Below, piece by piece: positions 36,423 to 45,407 of a stretch of 64,000 nucleotides of DNA (positions within the stretch are counted from its first letter, which is position 1; each line of letters opens with the position of its first letter). The notes under the pieces were generated by a model. The model was given only the letters and a program-made list of their open reading frames with translations. It did not search any database and was not told the origin of the DNA. The position numbers and the translations under genes were made by a program. Source of the DNA: Vibrio neptunius (GTDB taxonomy: Bacteria; Pseudomonadota; Gammaproteobacteria; Enterobacterales; Vibrionaceae); contig NZ_JXXU01000040.1 of NCBI RefSeq assembly GCF_000967495.1, positions 124,001-188,000 of the forward strand, given 5' to 3'.

Positions 36423-37763
36423 TTAGAAGCTAGCTTTCACTGCGTCTGCAATTTTTAATGCTGATGATTTCACTAGCTCTGCATCTTCTCCTTCCACCAT
36501 AACGCGGATAAGAGGTTCAGTGCCTGATTTACGTAACAGCACTCGACCTTTGTCCCCGAGTTCGGCTTCAACGGCCGCGACTGAAGCTTTTACCGCTGCA
36601 GCTTCTAGTGGATTAGAGTCACCAGAAAAACGAACATTTTCCAGTACTTGAGGATAAAGAGTCATGCCTTGAGAAAGCTCATGCAAAGACATATCACTAC
36701 CGACTACGGATGCCAATACTTGCAATGCAGCCACAATCGCATCGCCAGTGGTCACTTTATCAAGTAAGATCACATGGCCTGAATTTTCCGCCCCGATCTT
36801 CCAGCCTTTTTCAAGCAGCTGCTCCATTACATAACGATCACCTACCGCCGCACGAACGAAGGGAATACCTAATTGCTTGAGGCCATTTTCCATACCTAAA
36901 TTCGTCATCAGGGTTCCAACAACACCACCTTTCAACTCACCACGACGCATGGCATCACGAGCAATGATGTAAGCAATCTGGTCACCATCAACCTTATTCC
37001 CAAGGTGATCAACCATGATTATGCGGTCACCATCACCATCGAAAGCTAAACCAAGATGGGCCTGCTCCTGTACTACTCTCTGCTGTAGGGCTTTGACATC
37101 GGTTGCGCCCACTTCGTAGTTTATGTTGGTACCATTCGGTTCAATCCCCATAGCAATAACGTCTGCGCCTAACTCACTAAACACAGCCGGTGCAATATGG
37201 TAAGTCGCACCGTTTGCACAATCCACTACAATTTTCAATCCAGCGAGACTAAGTTCTGAAGGGTATGTGCTTTTACAAAACTCAATGTAACGTCCAGCAG
37301 CGTCATCAAGGCGACTTGCTTTACCTAGTAATGAGGACTCGACACATTCAATGTCTTTATCAAGTTCAGCTTCAATCGCTAACTCAATATCATCGGGGAG
37401 CTTAGTGCCCTCTGAAGAGAAGAATTTAATACCGTTATCGTAATAAGGGTTGTGAGAAGCTGAAATAACAATACCTGCTTCAGCCCGAAACGTTTGAGTC
37501 AGGTATGCCACTGCTGGTGTTGGCATTGGGCCCGTAAATGTCGCTTTTAAACCCGCAGCAGCAAGGCCTGCTTCGAGAGCAGACTCCAACATGTAACCCG
37601 AGATTCGGGTATCTTTACCAATAATGACTTTCTTTGTGCCCTGCTTTGCTAGGACTCTTCCTGCGGCCCATCCAAGCTTGAGCACAAAATCCGGTGTGAT
37701 CGGGTACTGACCCACTTTTCCACGTACACCATCTGTACCGAAGTAACGCCTTTTATTAGACAT
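36423..37763 (-). CDS. glmM: Phosphoglucosamine mutase GlmM
   Basis: 446 aa; interconverts glucosamine-6-P and glucosamine-1-P on the route to UDP-GlcNAc. YFGTDGVRG starts the protein, the phosphoserine loop is SASHNP at residues 101-106, the metal loop is DGDGDR near residue 240, and the C-terminal sugar-phosphate motif is RKSGTEPLIRVMVEG. It is 28 bases after folP, as in ftsH-folP-glmM of E. coli. Unlike in E. coli, secG does not follow. Confidence 0.97.
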   Translation of the reverse strand: MSNKRRYFGTDGVRGKVGQYPITPDFVLKLGWAAGRVLAKQGTKKVIIGKDTRISGYMLESALEAGLAAAGLKATFTGPMPTPAVAYLTQTFRAEAGIVISASHNPYYDNGIKFFSSEGTKLPDDIELAIEAELDKDIECVESSLLGKASRLDDAAGRYIEFCKSTYPSELSLAGLKIVVDCANGATYHIAPAVFSELGADVIAMGIEPNGTNINYEVGATDVKALQQRVVQEQAHLGLAFDGDGDRIIMVDHLGNKVDGDQIAYIIARDAMRRGELKGGVVGTLMTNLGMENGLKQLGIPFVRAAVGDRYVMEQLLEKGWKIGAENSGHVILLDKVTTGDAIVAALQVLASVVGSDMSLHELSQGMTLYPQVLENVRFSGDSNPLEAAAVKASVAAVEAELGDKGRVLLRKSGTEPLIRVMVEGEDAELVKSSALKIADAVKASF

Positions 37764-37791
37764 GGTTGTTCCTTTTATCTTTCTATTCTGA

Positions 37792-38622
37792 TCAATGATT
37801 CGCGTTGGTCATCGAAACAATTCTTATCGCATCCAACGTTTGCTCAAAATCGTGCACACGTATGATTTGTGCTCCTTTCAAAGCAGCGATTGTAGCGCAT
37901 GCGACACTAGCTGACACACACTCTGCTGGGGCTTTATTGAGGAGTTTGAAGATCATAGATTTTCGCGACATCCCTGCAAGAATTGGCAAGCCAAATTGAT
38001 GGAATTCTTCTAGGTGAGACAGCATATGATAGTTGTGTTCAAGCGTTTTACCAAAGCCAAAACCAGGATCTAAGATCAGTTTTTCACGAGTAATCCCTAT
38101 CGCTTCACAAGCAGCAACACGTTCTTGAAGAAATTCACCCACTTCTTGAATTAGATCTTCATAATGTGGGTGAGCTTGCATTGTGCGAGGTTGTCCCTGC
38201 ATATGCATAAGACAAATAGGCAAACCACTAGCGGCAGCAACTTCTAATGCTCCTGGTTCTTGCAATGCACGGACATCATTAATGATATCAGCACCAACAC
38301 TTGCCGCTTGCCGCATCACTTCGGCTTTACTGGTATCGATAGAGATCCATACATCAGATTGAGCACGAATACCTTTAATAACGGGAATAGTACGTTGAAG
38401 TTCTTCTTCTAACGTAACATCAGGCGCGCCTGGACGAGTCGATTCACCACCAACATCAATAATGGTCACACCTGAATCGATCATACGTTGAGCTTGAGCA
38501 AGCGCATCTTCCAGTGCCCTAAACTTTCCACCATCAGAGAAAGAATCAGGGGTGACATTCAGAATGCCCATCACTTGTGGTTGAGATAAATCGAGAGTTT
38601 TATTATTGGCTTTCAAGATCAT
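37792..38622 (-). CDS. folP: Dihydropteroate synthase
   Basis: 276 aa from ATG 38622; a GTG at 38628 would add two residues. It condenses p-aminobenzoate with dihydropterin pyrophosphate and is the sulfonamide target. VMGILNVTPDSFSDGGKF, DVGGESTRPGA and DPGFGFGKTLEHN are the three substrate loops. The gene starts only 8 bases after the hairpin that ends ftsH, so the GGGG in that stem is the only SD-like sequence available. Confidence 0.95.
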   Translation of the reverse strand: MILKANNKTLDLSQPQVMGILNVTPDSFSDGGKFRALEDALAQAQRMIDSGVTIIDVGGESTRPGAPDVTLEEELQRTIPVIKGIRAQSDVWISIDTSKAEVMRQAASVGADIINDVRALQEPGALEVAAASGLPICLMHMQGQPRTMQAHPHYEDLIQEVGEFLQERVAACEAIGITREKLILDPGFGFGKTLEHNYHMLSHLEEFHQFGLPILAGMSRKSMIFKLLNKAPAECVSASVACATIAALKGAQIIRVHDFEQTLDAIRIVSMTNANH

Positions 38623-38628
38623 AAACAC

Positions 38629-38656
38629 AAAAACCCCGAGTTGCCTCGGGGTTTCT
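38629..38656 (-). terminator. Terminator/attenuator at the ftsH-folP junction
   Basis: AAACCCCGAG (38631-38640) and CTCGGGGTTT (38645-38654) form a 10-bp stem with a 4-base loop; on the minus strand TTTTTG leads straight into the folP start codon. Confidence 0.8.
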
Positions 38657-38670
38657 CTTAATCATAACAA

Positions 38671-40635
38671 TTATTCTGAATCTTTCTTCTCAGTCGTTTC
38701 AGCTGAAGCCGAATCTTGTGAAGGCGTTGGTTCATCAGCTTTCACTTCAGTCGCTTCTGTTTTACCTTCAGATTTGTCGTCAGGCTTTGCGTCTGGTTTA
38801 TTGCTAACGCTGTCACCCCAACCTGCTGGTTCACGGATCTCTGCCTTACGCTGCATTAGATCTTCAATCTGGCCCGCATCGATAGTTTCGTACTTCATCA
38901 ACGCATCTTTCATGGCATGCATGATATCCATGTTATCTTGAATCAGCTTCAGTGCACGATCGTAGTTGCGATCAATAATGGCTCGGATTTCTGAGTCTAT
39001 TAGTTTGGCAGTATCATCAGAAACATGCTTAGTCTGAGTCACACTGCGCCCCAAGAATACTTCGCCTTCTTCCTCGGCATACAGAAGAGGCCCAAGTTTT
39101 TCTGAGTATCCCCACTGAGTAACCATGTTGCGTGCCAGATTCGTCGCTACCTTGATATCATTCGATGCACCAGTAGAGACTTTATCAGCGCCATAGATCA
39201 AGTCTTCAGCAATACGTCCACCGTATAGAGTTGCAATTTTGCTCTCTAGAAATTGACGGCTGTAGCTAATTGCATCTTCTTCTGGGAGGAAAAAGGTTAC
39301 ACCAAGAGCGCGTCCGCGTGGGATAATTGTCACCTTATGGACAGGATCATGTTCTGGTGACAGATAACCAACAATAGCGTGGCCCGCTTCATGATATGCC
39401 GTCGATTCTTTAATCTCTTCAGACATAACCATAGATTTGCGTTCTGCACCCATGTTGATTTTGTCTTTCGCTTTTTCAAACTCAACCATGGAGACATTGC
39501 GCTTATTTCCACGCGCAGCAAACAACGCGGCTTCATTAACGAGGTTGGCAAGATCTGCACCAGAATAACCCGGTGTACCGCGCGCCAATACGGATGCATC
39601 GACATCATCTGCACGCGGAACTTTACGCATATGGACTTTCAGGATCTGCTCACGACCACGGACATCTGGCAGACCTACCACTACTTGGCGGTCAAAGCGA
39701 CCAGGGCGAAGAAGCGCAGGGTCAAGAACATCTGGACGGTTGGTAGCTGCGATAACAATGATGCCTTCGTTACCTTCGAAGCCATCCATCTCAACCAGCA
39801 TTTGGTTAAGAGTCTGCTCACGCTCATCGTGTCCACCACCAACACCCGCACCACGCTGACGACCTACTGCATCAATCTCATCAATAAAGATGATACAAGG
39901 CGCGGCTTTTTTAGCTTGCTCGAACATGTCACGTACACGTGATGCACCAACACCAACGAACATCTCAACAAAGTCAGAACCTGAAATAGTAAAGAACGGA
40001 ACTTTCGCTTCACCAGCTATCGCTTTGGCGAGAAGCGTTTTACCCGTGCCCGGAGGGCCAACCATAAGCACACCCGTTGGGATCTTACCACCAAGTTTTT
40101 GGAATCGGCTCGGATCACGAAGGAAATCAACCAACTCTTTGACATCTTCTTTTGCTTCGTCACAGCCTGCAACATCAGCAAAAGTTGTCTTGATTTGTTC
40201 CTCACTCATCATTCGAGCTTTACTCTTACCGAAAGACATTGCGCCTTTACCGCCACCGCCTTGCATTTGACGCATGAAGAAAATCCATACACCAATCAGT
40301 AAGATCATTGGGAACCAAGAAATGAAAATGGTACTCAGTAAGCTCTGCTCTTCTGGCGGCGTACCTTGTACTTTAACATTCTGATTAATCAGGTCATCCA
40401 GCAGTTTCTGGTCATAGACCGGCATGTAAGTAACATAACGCGAGCCACCGCCACGACGAGTGAAGGTAATCTCCTCGCCTTTAAATGTTGCTTCCTGAAC
40501 CTGGCCTTGGCCAACTTCCTGTACAAAAGTGGTGTAATCAACCGCTCTGCCGTTGTTTTCTCCAGGACCAAAGCTCTGGAAAACCGACATCAAGACTACG
40601 GCGATCACAAGCCACAGAATTAAATTTTTTGCCAT
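38671..40635 (-). CDS. ftsH: ATP-dependent zinc metalloprotease FtsH
   Basis: 654 aa from ATG 40635 (MAKNLILWLVIAVVLMSVFQSFGP, as in E. coli). A TTG at 40644 would add three residues and has GAGG upstream, so it cannot be excluded. Two transmembrane segments (about 4-22 and 97-117) enclose a periplasmic domain. The AAA module has GPPGTGKT and IFIDEIDAVG, the SRH follows, and HEAGH is the zinc site. The Glu/Lys/Ser-rich tail after about residue 600 is longer than the E. coli tail. Confidence 0.96.
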   Translation of the reverse strand: MAKNLILWLVIAVVLMSVFQSFGPGENNGRAVDYTTFVQEVGQGQVQEATFKGEEITFTRRGGGSRYVTYMPVYDQKLLDDLINQNVKVQGTPPEEQSLLSTIFISWFPMILLIGVWIFFMRQMQGGGGKGAMSFGKSKARMMSEEQIKTTFADVAGCDEAKEDVKELVDFLRDPSRFQKLGGKIPTGVLMVGPPGTGKTLLAKAIAGEAKVPFFTISGSDFVEMFVGVGASRVRDMFEQAKKAAPCIIFIDEIDAVGRQRGAGVGGGHDEREQTLNQMLVEMDGFEGNEGIIVIAATNRPDVLDPALLRPGRFDRQVVVGLPDVRGREQILKVHMRKVPRADDVDASVLARGTPGYSGADLANLVNEAALFAARGNKRNVSMVEFEKAKDKINMGAERKSMVMSEEIKESTAYHEAGHAIVGYLSPEHDPVHKVTIIPRGRALGVTFFLPEEDAISYSRQFLESKIATLYGGRIAEDLIYGADKVSTGASNDIKVATNLARNMVTQWGYSEKLGPLLYAEEEGEVFLGRSVTQTKHVSDDTAKLIDSEIRAIIDRNYDRALKLIQDNMDIMHAMKDALMKYETIDAGQIEDLMQRKAEIREPAGWGDSVSNKPDAKPDDKSEGKTEATEVKADEPTPSQDSASAETTEKKDSE

Positions 40636-40742
40636 GTCACTCAAGGTGTCAGCCTCGCGATAACTAATTGTAATTAAAGGTAGGGTACTACAGTTTGATG
40701 ACTGTAGCTACATTGTTAACTGCTGCTCGATCAAGCAAATAG

Positions 40743-41372
40743 TTAACCTTTGTAACCAGTGGCTACAATAAATACTTCTCGGGAGCGAGCCCTTGAAGAA
40801 TCGGGTTTACGGATTTTCACGACTTTGAACATGTCACGAACATCTTTAACGTATTGATCGAAGCCCTCGCCCTGAAAGACTTTGACAACAAAGCTACCAT
40901 TGGGCGCAAGAACTTGTCGACACATATCTAAAGCTAATTCGACCAAATACATTGCTCTCGGCTGATCAACCGAATTGTTCCCAGCAATATTTGGTGCCAT
41001 GTCAGACATAACTACATTAACCATTGAAGGTTGGATTCTGTCGAGTAACGCTTCTAAAACCGCATCTTCACGGAAGTCACCCTGCAGAAAACTCACACCA
41101 GCGATAGGGTCCATTGGCAGTAAATCACACGCGATGATTTTACCTTCATCTCCTACTATCTTAGCAGCATATTGGGACCAACCACCTGGGGCAGCACCTA
41201 AATCAACGACGGTCATCCCAGATTTGAGTATTTTGTCTTTGTTTTGAATCTCTTCCATTTTGAAATAGGCTCGAGAACGGTAGCCCTTTTTACGAGCTTC
41301 GTTTGCGAATTTATCGTCAAAATGTTCTTTCAACCAACGGCCAGAACTAGCCGAATGTTTCTGTTTACTCAT
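40743..41372 (-). CDS. rlmE: 23S rRNA 2'-O-methyltransferase RlmE
   Basis: 209 aa from ATG 41372 (MSKQKHSASSGRWLKEHF), matching the start and length of E. coli RlmE (FtsJ/RrmJ). The frame stays open upstream to 41456, but those residues are not part of the family. It methylates U2552 in 23S rRNA. VVDLGAAPGGWSQYA binds SAM, MSDMAPN and the FVVKVFQGEGFD and SRARSREVYI-like segments carry the K-D-K-E tetrad. It precedes ftsH, as in E. coli. Confidence 0.96.
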   Translation of the reverse strand: MSKQKHSASSGRWLKEHFDDKFANEARKKGYRSRAYFKMEEIQNKDKILKSGMTVVDLGAAPGGWSQYAAKIVGDEGKIIACDLLPMDPIAGVSFLQGDFREDAVLEALLDRIQPSMVNVVMSDMAPNIAGNNSVDQPRAMYLVELALDMCRQVLAPNGSFVVKVFQGEGFDQYVKDVRDMFKVVKIRKPDSSRARSREVFIVATGYKG

Positions 41373-41485
41373 TCGATTCCTAACTAATAGAGGGACCATC
41401 TTGCCCAATAAATTATAGTCTTCAAGGATAGATGGCGTTAAAATGGTATTTTTCAACCCTTATAGTAAAGAAAATTGGCCGCGTA

Positions 41486-41782
41486 ATGAACCTAAGCACC
41501 AAACAAAAACAGCATCTAAAAGGCCTAGCGCACAGTCTAAAACCTGTTGTGCTTATGGGCGCGAATGGACTAACCGAAGCTGTTCTAGCGGAAATCGAAA
41601 TCGCTCTAGATCATCATGAGTTGATTAAAGTAAAAATCGCTTCTGAAGATCGTGAAACGAAAAACCTGATTGTAGACGCTATCGTCCGTGAAACAGGCGC
41701 AGAGAAAGTACAAGTTATCGGCAAAACGCTGGTTCTGTATCGTCAGACTGAAGATCGCAAAATCGAATTACCACGTAAATAA
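41486..41782 (+). CDS. yhbY: CRM-domain RNA-binding protein YhbY
   Basis: 98 aa from ATG 41486 (MNLSTKQKQHLKGLAHSLKPVVLMG); the open frame before it is not part of the protein. A single CRM/KH-like domain binds pre-50S ribosomal particles in E. coli. It is divergent from rlmE with a 113-base gap, and both are ribosome-related. A terminator shared with greA follows. Confidence 0.94.
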   Translation: MNLSTKQKQHLKGLAHSLKPVVLMGANGLTEAVLAEIEIALDHHELIKVKIASEDRETKNLIVDAIVRETGAEKVQVIGKTLVLYRQTEDRKIELPRK

Positions 41783-41805
41783 TACTGGTTTCGCTTTTCT
41801 TAGTA

Positions 41806-41835
41806 TAAAAAAGGTCGCATTCAGCGACCTTTTTG
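41806..41835. terminator. Bidirectional terminator between yhbY and greA
   Basis: AAAAGGTCGC and GCGACCTTTT around a 5-base loop, between convergent genes. Confidence 0.88.
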
Positions 41836-41856
41836 GGTTTTATCAAGCAGAGAGTG

Positions 41857-42330
41857 TTAAACATACTCAACGCTATCAATTTCAAAATCGCGATCACCAC
41901 CAGGTGTAGAAATCACAACTTCATCACCTTCCATCTTACCAATCAAGCCACGAGCAATTGGTGAGCTTACCGAAATTCGACCAGCTTTAATGTCTGCTTC
42001 ATCGTCACCCACAATCTGGTATGTTTTCTCTGCTTCCGTGTCGCAGTCAATCAAGGTGACTGTCGAGCCAAAGATAACCTTGCCTGAGTTATCCATCTTA
42101 GTAACATCAATGACCTGCGCTACTGAAAGTTTATATTCAATATCGCGGATCTGTGCTTCACAGATACCCTGCTCTTCGCGTGCCGCGTGGTATTCTGCGT
42201 TTTCTTTCAGGTCACCTAGCTCTCGAGCTTCTGCTATAGCTTCGGAAATCTGTGGGCGAAGCTTCAGTAGTCGGTCTAATTCTTCACGCAGCTTTTGTTC
42301 GCCACGCACTGTCATTGGGACTTTTTCCAT
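41857..42330 (-). CDS. greA: Transcript cleavage factor GreA
   Basis: 157 aa. An N-terminal antiparallel coiled coil (about 1-75) carries the two acidic tip residues in the GDLKENAEYHAAREEQG segment, and a C-terminal FKBP-like domain ends in SPIARGLIGKMEGDEVVISTPGG. It rescues backtracked RNA polymerase by stimulating its RNA-cleavage activity. Its leader contains a strong terminator-like hairpin. Confidence 0.97.
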   Translation of the reverse strand: MEKVPMTVRGEQKLREELDRLLKLRPQISEAIAEARELGDLKENAEYHAAREEQGICEAQIRDIEYKLSVAQVIDVTKMDNSGKVIFGSTVTLIDCDTEAEKTYQIVGDDEADIKAGRISVSSPIARGLIGKMEGDEVVISTPGGDRDFEIDSVEYV

Positions 42331-42360
42331 TGTTTACCTCATTGCCAAAGCTACCTTTGG

Positions 42361-42397
42361 ACAAAACAAAACTACCTAATCCTATGGATTAGGTAGT
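42361..42397 (-). terminator. Attenuator-like hairpin in the greA leader
   Basis: ACTACCTAATCC (42371-42382) and GGATTAGGTAGT (42386-42397) form a perfect 12-bp stem with a 3-base loop. On the minus strand TTTTGTTTTG follows. It lies 40 bases before the greA ATG. Confidence 0.65.
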
Positions 42398-42589
42398 GAG
42401 TGAACGAATCATTTTCCTTTAGTGTAAACAAAGTTAGCGACTAAATCATCTGAATTCAATACTCATCATTTTTCCGTCCCATTTATGATAGTTCAGTCAA
42501 CTAAATTTCCTGAAAACGTTTTTTTATAGTTGCTCCATTGGATAAAAAAAACTAAATAATAAAAATGTAAACAAACGAAAAAAATTGAA

Positions 42590-42604
42590 TTAAAGACAAT
42601 AAAA
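42590..42604 (+). promoter_or_regulatory. Candidate ToxR box upstream of ompU
   Basis: TTAAA-GACAA-TAAAA fits the ToxR recognition pattern TNAAA-N5-TNAAA exactly. ToxR activates ompU in V. cholerae. In such AT-rich DNA the match could be fortuitous. Confidence 0.4.
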
Positions 42605-42855
42605 AACAAACACTTGATTATTTTTTACATAAAATAAAACAGTGTTCATTATTCCAATTTATATCATTTTACTAACTCATCGAGGAACTTTGGCGGTACA
42701 ACAAGGCTCACCAAATGCTCTATGGCATTCCATGTGTGTTGTATTTCTTATCAATGATCACTCGAATCCATAGAACGGAAGAAAGAGAAAGGTGCAGCAA
42801 ACTTTATGCTGTTTCTCAAAAAACTATTTATGGACAGTAAATTAGGACTTATAAG

Positions 42856-43875
42856 ATGAACAAAACTCTGATCGCTCTAGCAGTTTCTGCAGCAGCAGTG
42901 GCAACTGGCGCAAACGCGGCGGAAATCTACAGCCAAGACGGCAACACTATCGAAATGGGAGGCCGCGCAGAAGCTCGCCTATCTCTAAAAGATGGTAAAG
43001 CTCAAGACAACTCTCGCGTGCGCCTGAACTTCCTAGGTACAGCTCAGATCAACGACAGCCTATACGGTGTCGGTTTCTACGAAGGTGAGTTCACTACAAA
43101 TGAAAATGGTGGCGCAACAGATAGCAGCACAGACACTCTAACAAACCGTTACCTATACGGTGGTCTGGGTGGTCAGTTTGGTGAAGTCACTTATGGTAAA
43201 AACGAAGGTGCCCTAGGCGTACTAACAGACTTTACTGATATCATGGCTTACCATGGTAACTCAGCAGCAGACAAGCTAGCTGTAGCTGATCGTTCAGACA
43301 ACATGATCTCTTACAAAGGCCAATTTGCTGACCTCGGTCTGAAAGCAAGCTACCGTTTTGCTGACCGTACAGAAGATGCAACTACGGGTTCATACACAGA
43401 CAACGATGCTGACGGCTACTCTCTATCAGCTATCTACGCTTTCGGCGAAAGTGGTGTGAAGGTAGGTGCTGGTTACGCAGCTCAAGACGAAGCTAACGAG
43501 TACATGGGTACTGCGTCATACTCAATCAATGACCTTTACTTTGCTGGTATTTACACAGACGGTGAAAAGCAACTTTCTAACTCAAAGAGCACTGTTGACT
43601 ACACAGGTTACGAACTAGCAGCAGCCTACACTATGGGTCAGACTGTTTTCTCGACGACATACAACAACGCAGAAACTAACAAAGAGACTTCTGCTGACAA
43701 CGTAGCAATTGATGCAACTTACTACTTCAAGCCTAACTTCCGTGGTTACGTTTCTTACAACTTTAACCTAATCAGTGAAGGCGATAAGATCGGTTCGGTA
43801 GCAGCTTCAAACGGCACAGCTAGCAAGATTGACTCAGAAGACGAAATCGCTCTAGGTCTGCGTTACGACTTCTAA
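42856..43875 (+). CDS. ompU: Outer-membrane porin OmpU
   Basis: 339 aa. The signal peptide MNKTLIALAVSAAAVATGANA is cut before AEIYSQ. The mature chain opens with GGRAEARLSLKDGKAQDNSRVRLNFLG, nearly identical to V. cholerae OmpU as I recall it, and ends in the aromatic C-terminal signature LRYDF needed for Bam insertion. A 16-stranded trimeric general porin is expected. Codon usage is strongly biased, as for an abundant protein. It sits between greA and dacB as in V. cholerae and has a strong terminator. Confidence 0.95.
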   Translation: MNKTLIALAVSAAAVATGANAAEIYSQDGNTIEMGGRAEARLSLKDGKAQDNSRVRLNFLGTAQINDSLYGVGFYEGEFTTNENGGATDSSTDTLTNRYLYGGLGGQFGEVTYGKNEGALGVLTDFTDIMAYHGNSAADKLAVADRSDNMISYKGQFADLGLKASYRFADRTEDATTGSYTDNDADGYSLSAIYAFGESGVKVGAGYAAQDEANEYMGTASYSINDLYFAGIYTDGEKQLSNSKSTVDYTGYELAAAYTMGQTVFSTTYNNAETNKETSADNVAIDATYYFKPNFRGYVSYNFNLISEGDKIGSVAASNGTASKIDSEDEIALGLRYDF

Positions 43876-43900
43876 TTTGTGATTTAACGTCATGATATCT

Positions 43901-43930
43901 AAACGCCCGCTGCTAGCGGGCGTTTTTTTT
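43901..43930 (+). terminator. Terminator of ompU
   Basis: AAACGCCCGC (43901-43910) and GCGGGCGTTT (43916-43925) with a 5-base loop, then T8. Confidence 0.92.
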
Positions 43931-43976
43931 ACTGGCTATACTGCTTTCTTGTCTTTCGATCTCACGGCGCTTTGCT

Positions 43977-45407
43977 ATGCAGCTTTCCAAACTGTTTCTG
44001 TTGTTTTTTATCTCTCTGTTTTCTCTCTCAGCTTTTGCCTATGCGCCCGTGGGTCAATTGCCCAATGGCAGTCGAGCAGCTCTGCTTGTTGAATCACTCG
44101 ACCAGCAAAATTCCTTACTTGATACTCACAATAGTGATCAGTACTTTCCTCCAGCGAGCACACTCAAGCTCGTCACTGCCTTAGCAGCAAAGCTTGAGCT
44201 AGGTGATAACTTTCGCTTCGAAACCCAACTTGAGCAAACCGATAAAGACATCATCATCCACTTTTCTGGCGACCCTACTCTGACAACTGAAGATTTAAAG
44301 CAGTTATTTGTCGTCGCGAAGAGACATGGACTTAGCAAGATTAAAGGCGACATCTGGTTAGATAACAGCGCGTTTACTGGATACGACCGCGCTGTCGGCT
44401 GGCCATGGGATATACTAGGCGTTTGTTATAGCGCCCCTGCAACTGCCATTTCACTTGACGGTAACTGTGTCCAAGCTTCTATTTATACCCAAGATGATGG
44501 CAACACTCGCGTTTACGTACCGGAGCACTTTCCTGTCTACGTCACTACCCAGGCATCAAGTGTCAGCAAAGACCAACAAGAAAGTACTCAGTGTGATTTG
44601 GAGCTGATCTACTCTCCAGACAACCATTATCAGCTTCAAGGTTGTTTAACCGAGCGGAGCAAACCCCTGCCACTCAAATTCGCGGTACAAGATCCTGAGC
44701 TTTACACTCAGCGAATGTTAAACAGCGTGTTAAACCAATTAAATCTGCCTTTCTCAGGAACGGTACGTATTGGGCGACCAGATCACTCAACTAGCAAGGT
44801 CCTTCTCGCCACTCATAGTTCCTTACCACTCACAAAGTTACTTGAAACCATGCTGAAAAAATCGGATAACCTGATCGCCGATAATCTCACTAAAACACTG
44901 GGGGCCAAGTTTTATATCCAGTCCGGCAGCTTCAGCAATGGTACTAAAGCTATTAAGCAGATTATTTTTTCCAACACCGGAATAAACTTAGAGGCCACCC
45001 CAATGGCCGACGGTTCTGGTTTATCAAGAAACAACCGTTTTACCAGTCAGGCGATGTCTAAAATCTTACGCTACATCTGGCTCAATGACAGCACATTGAA
45101 GATGATTGATTTGATGCCCAAGTCGGGTGAATCTGGCACGCTAAAATATCGCCGAAGTATGCGTAAAGACCCAATAAAAGGAGCACTAATCGCTAAAAGT
45201 GGTTCACTTTACGGCAGTAATAATATGGCTGGTTTTGGACTAGATGGGTCGGGAAAGCCAACCACCTTGTTCGTACAGTATGTGGCAGATTATTTGCCAC
45301 CAAAGAAAAAGAGCGATGGTAAACCGACCATCGCTCCTATCACACAATTTGAAACTTTGTTCTATCAAGACATCGTAAAATTCAGTCAGGCAATACCTAG
45401 AAAGTGA
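43977..45407 (+). CDS. dacB: D-alanyl-D-alanine carboxypeptidase/endopeptidase PBP4
   Basis: 476 aa class C penicillin-binding protein (peptidase S13). A signal peptide of about 21 residues ends in LSAFA. The catalytic SxxK is in PPASTLKLVTA, the SxN in MLKKSDNLIADN, and the K-[ST]-G in IAKSGSLYG. It trims peptidoglycan stem peptides and cross-links in the periplasm. Its 3' end overlaps the convergent mgtE-like gene by 22 bases. Confidence 0.94.
   Translation: MQLSKLFLLFFISLFSLSAFAYAPVGQLPNGSRAALLVESLDQQNSLLDTHNSDQYFPPASTLKLVTALAAKLELGDNFRFETQLEQTDKDIIIHFSGDPTLTTEDLKQLFVVAKRHGLSKIKGDIWLDNSAFTGYDRAVGWPWDILGVCYSAPATAISLDGNCVQASIYTQDDGNTRVYVPEHFPVYVTTQASSVSKDQQESTQCDLELIYSPDNHYQLQGCLTERSKPLPLKFAVQDPELYTQRMLNSVLNQLNLPFSGTVRIGRPDHSTSKVLLATHSSLPLTKLLETMLKKSDNLIADNLTKTLGAKFYIQSGSFSNGTKAIKQIIFSNTGINLEATPMADGSGLSRNNRFTSQAMSKILRYIWLNDSTLKMIDLMPKSGESGTLKYRRSMRKDPIKGALIAKSGSLYGSNNMAGFGLDGSGKPTTLFVQYVADYLPPKKKSDGKPTIAPITQFETLFYQDIVKFSQAIPRK

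Larger units (their letters stand above)
42331..42855. other. Intergenic region between divergent greA and ompU
   Basis: 525 bases. It holds the greA leader hairpin (42371-42397), a long tract of very high A+T (about 42500-42660) with a ToxR-box-like direct repeat, and the ompU leader. No further gene is visible. The size and the A-tract richness fit a heavily regulated porin promoter. Confidence 0.6.

Noticed and set aside
39379..39942. 187-codon plus-strand open frame
   Set aside because: Antisense to the FtsH AAA domain; no SD and no recognisable motif.
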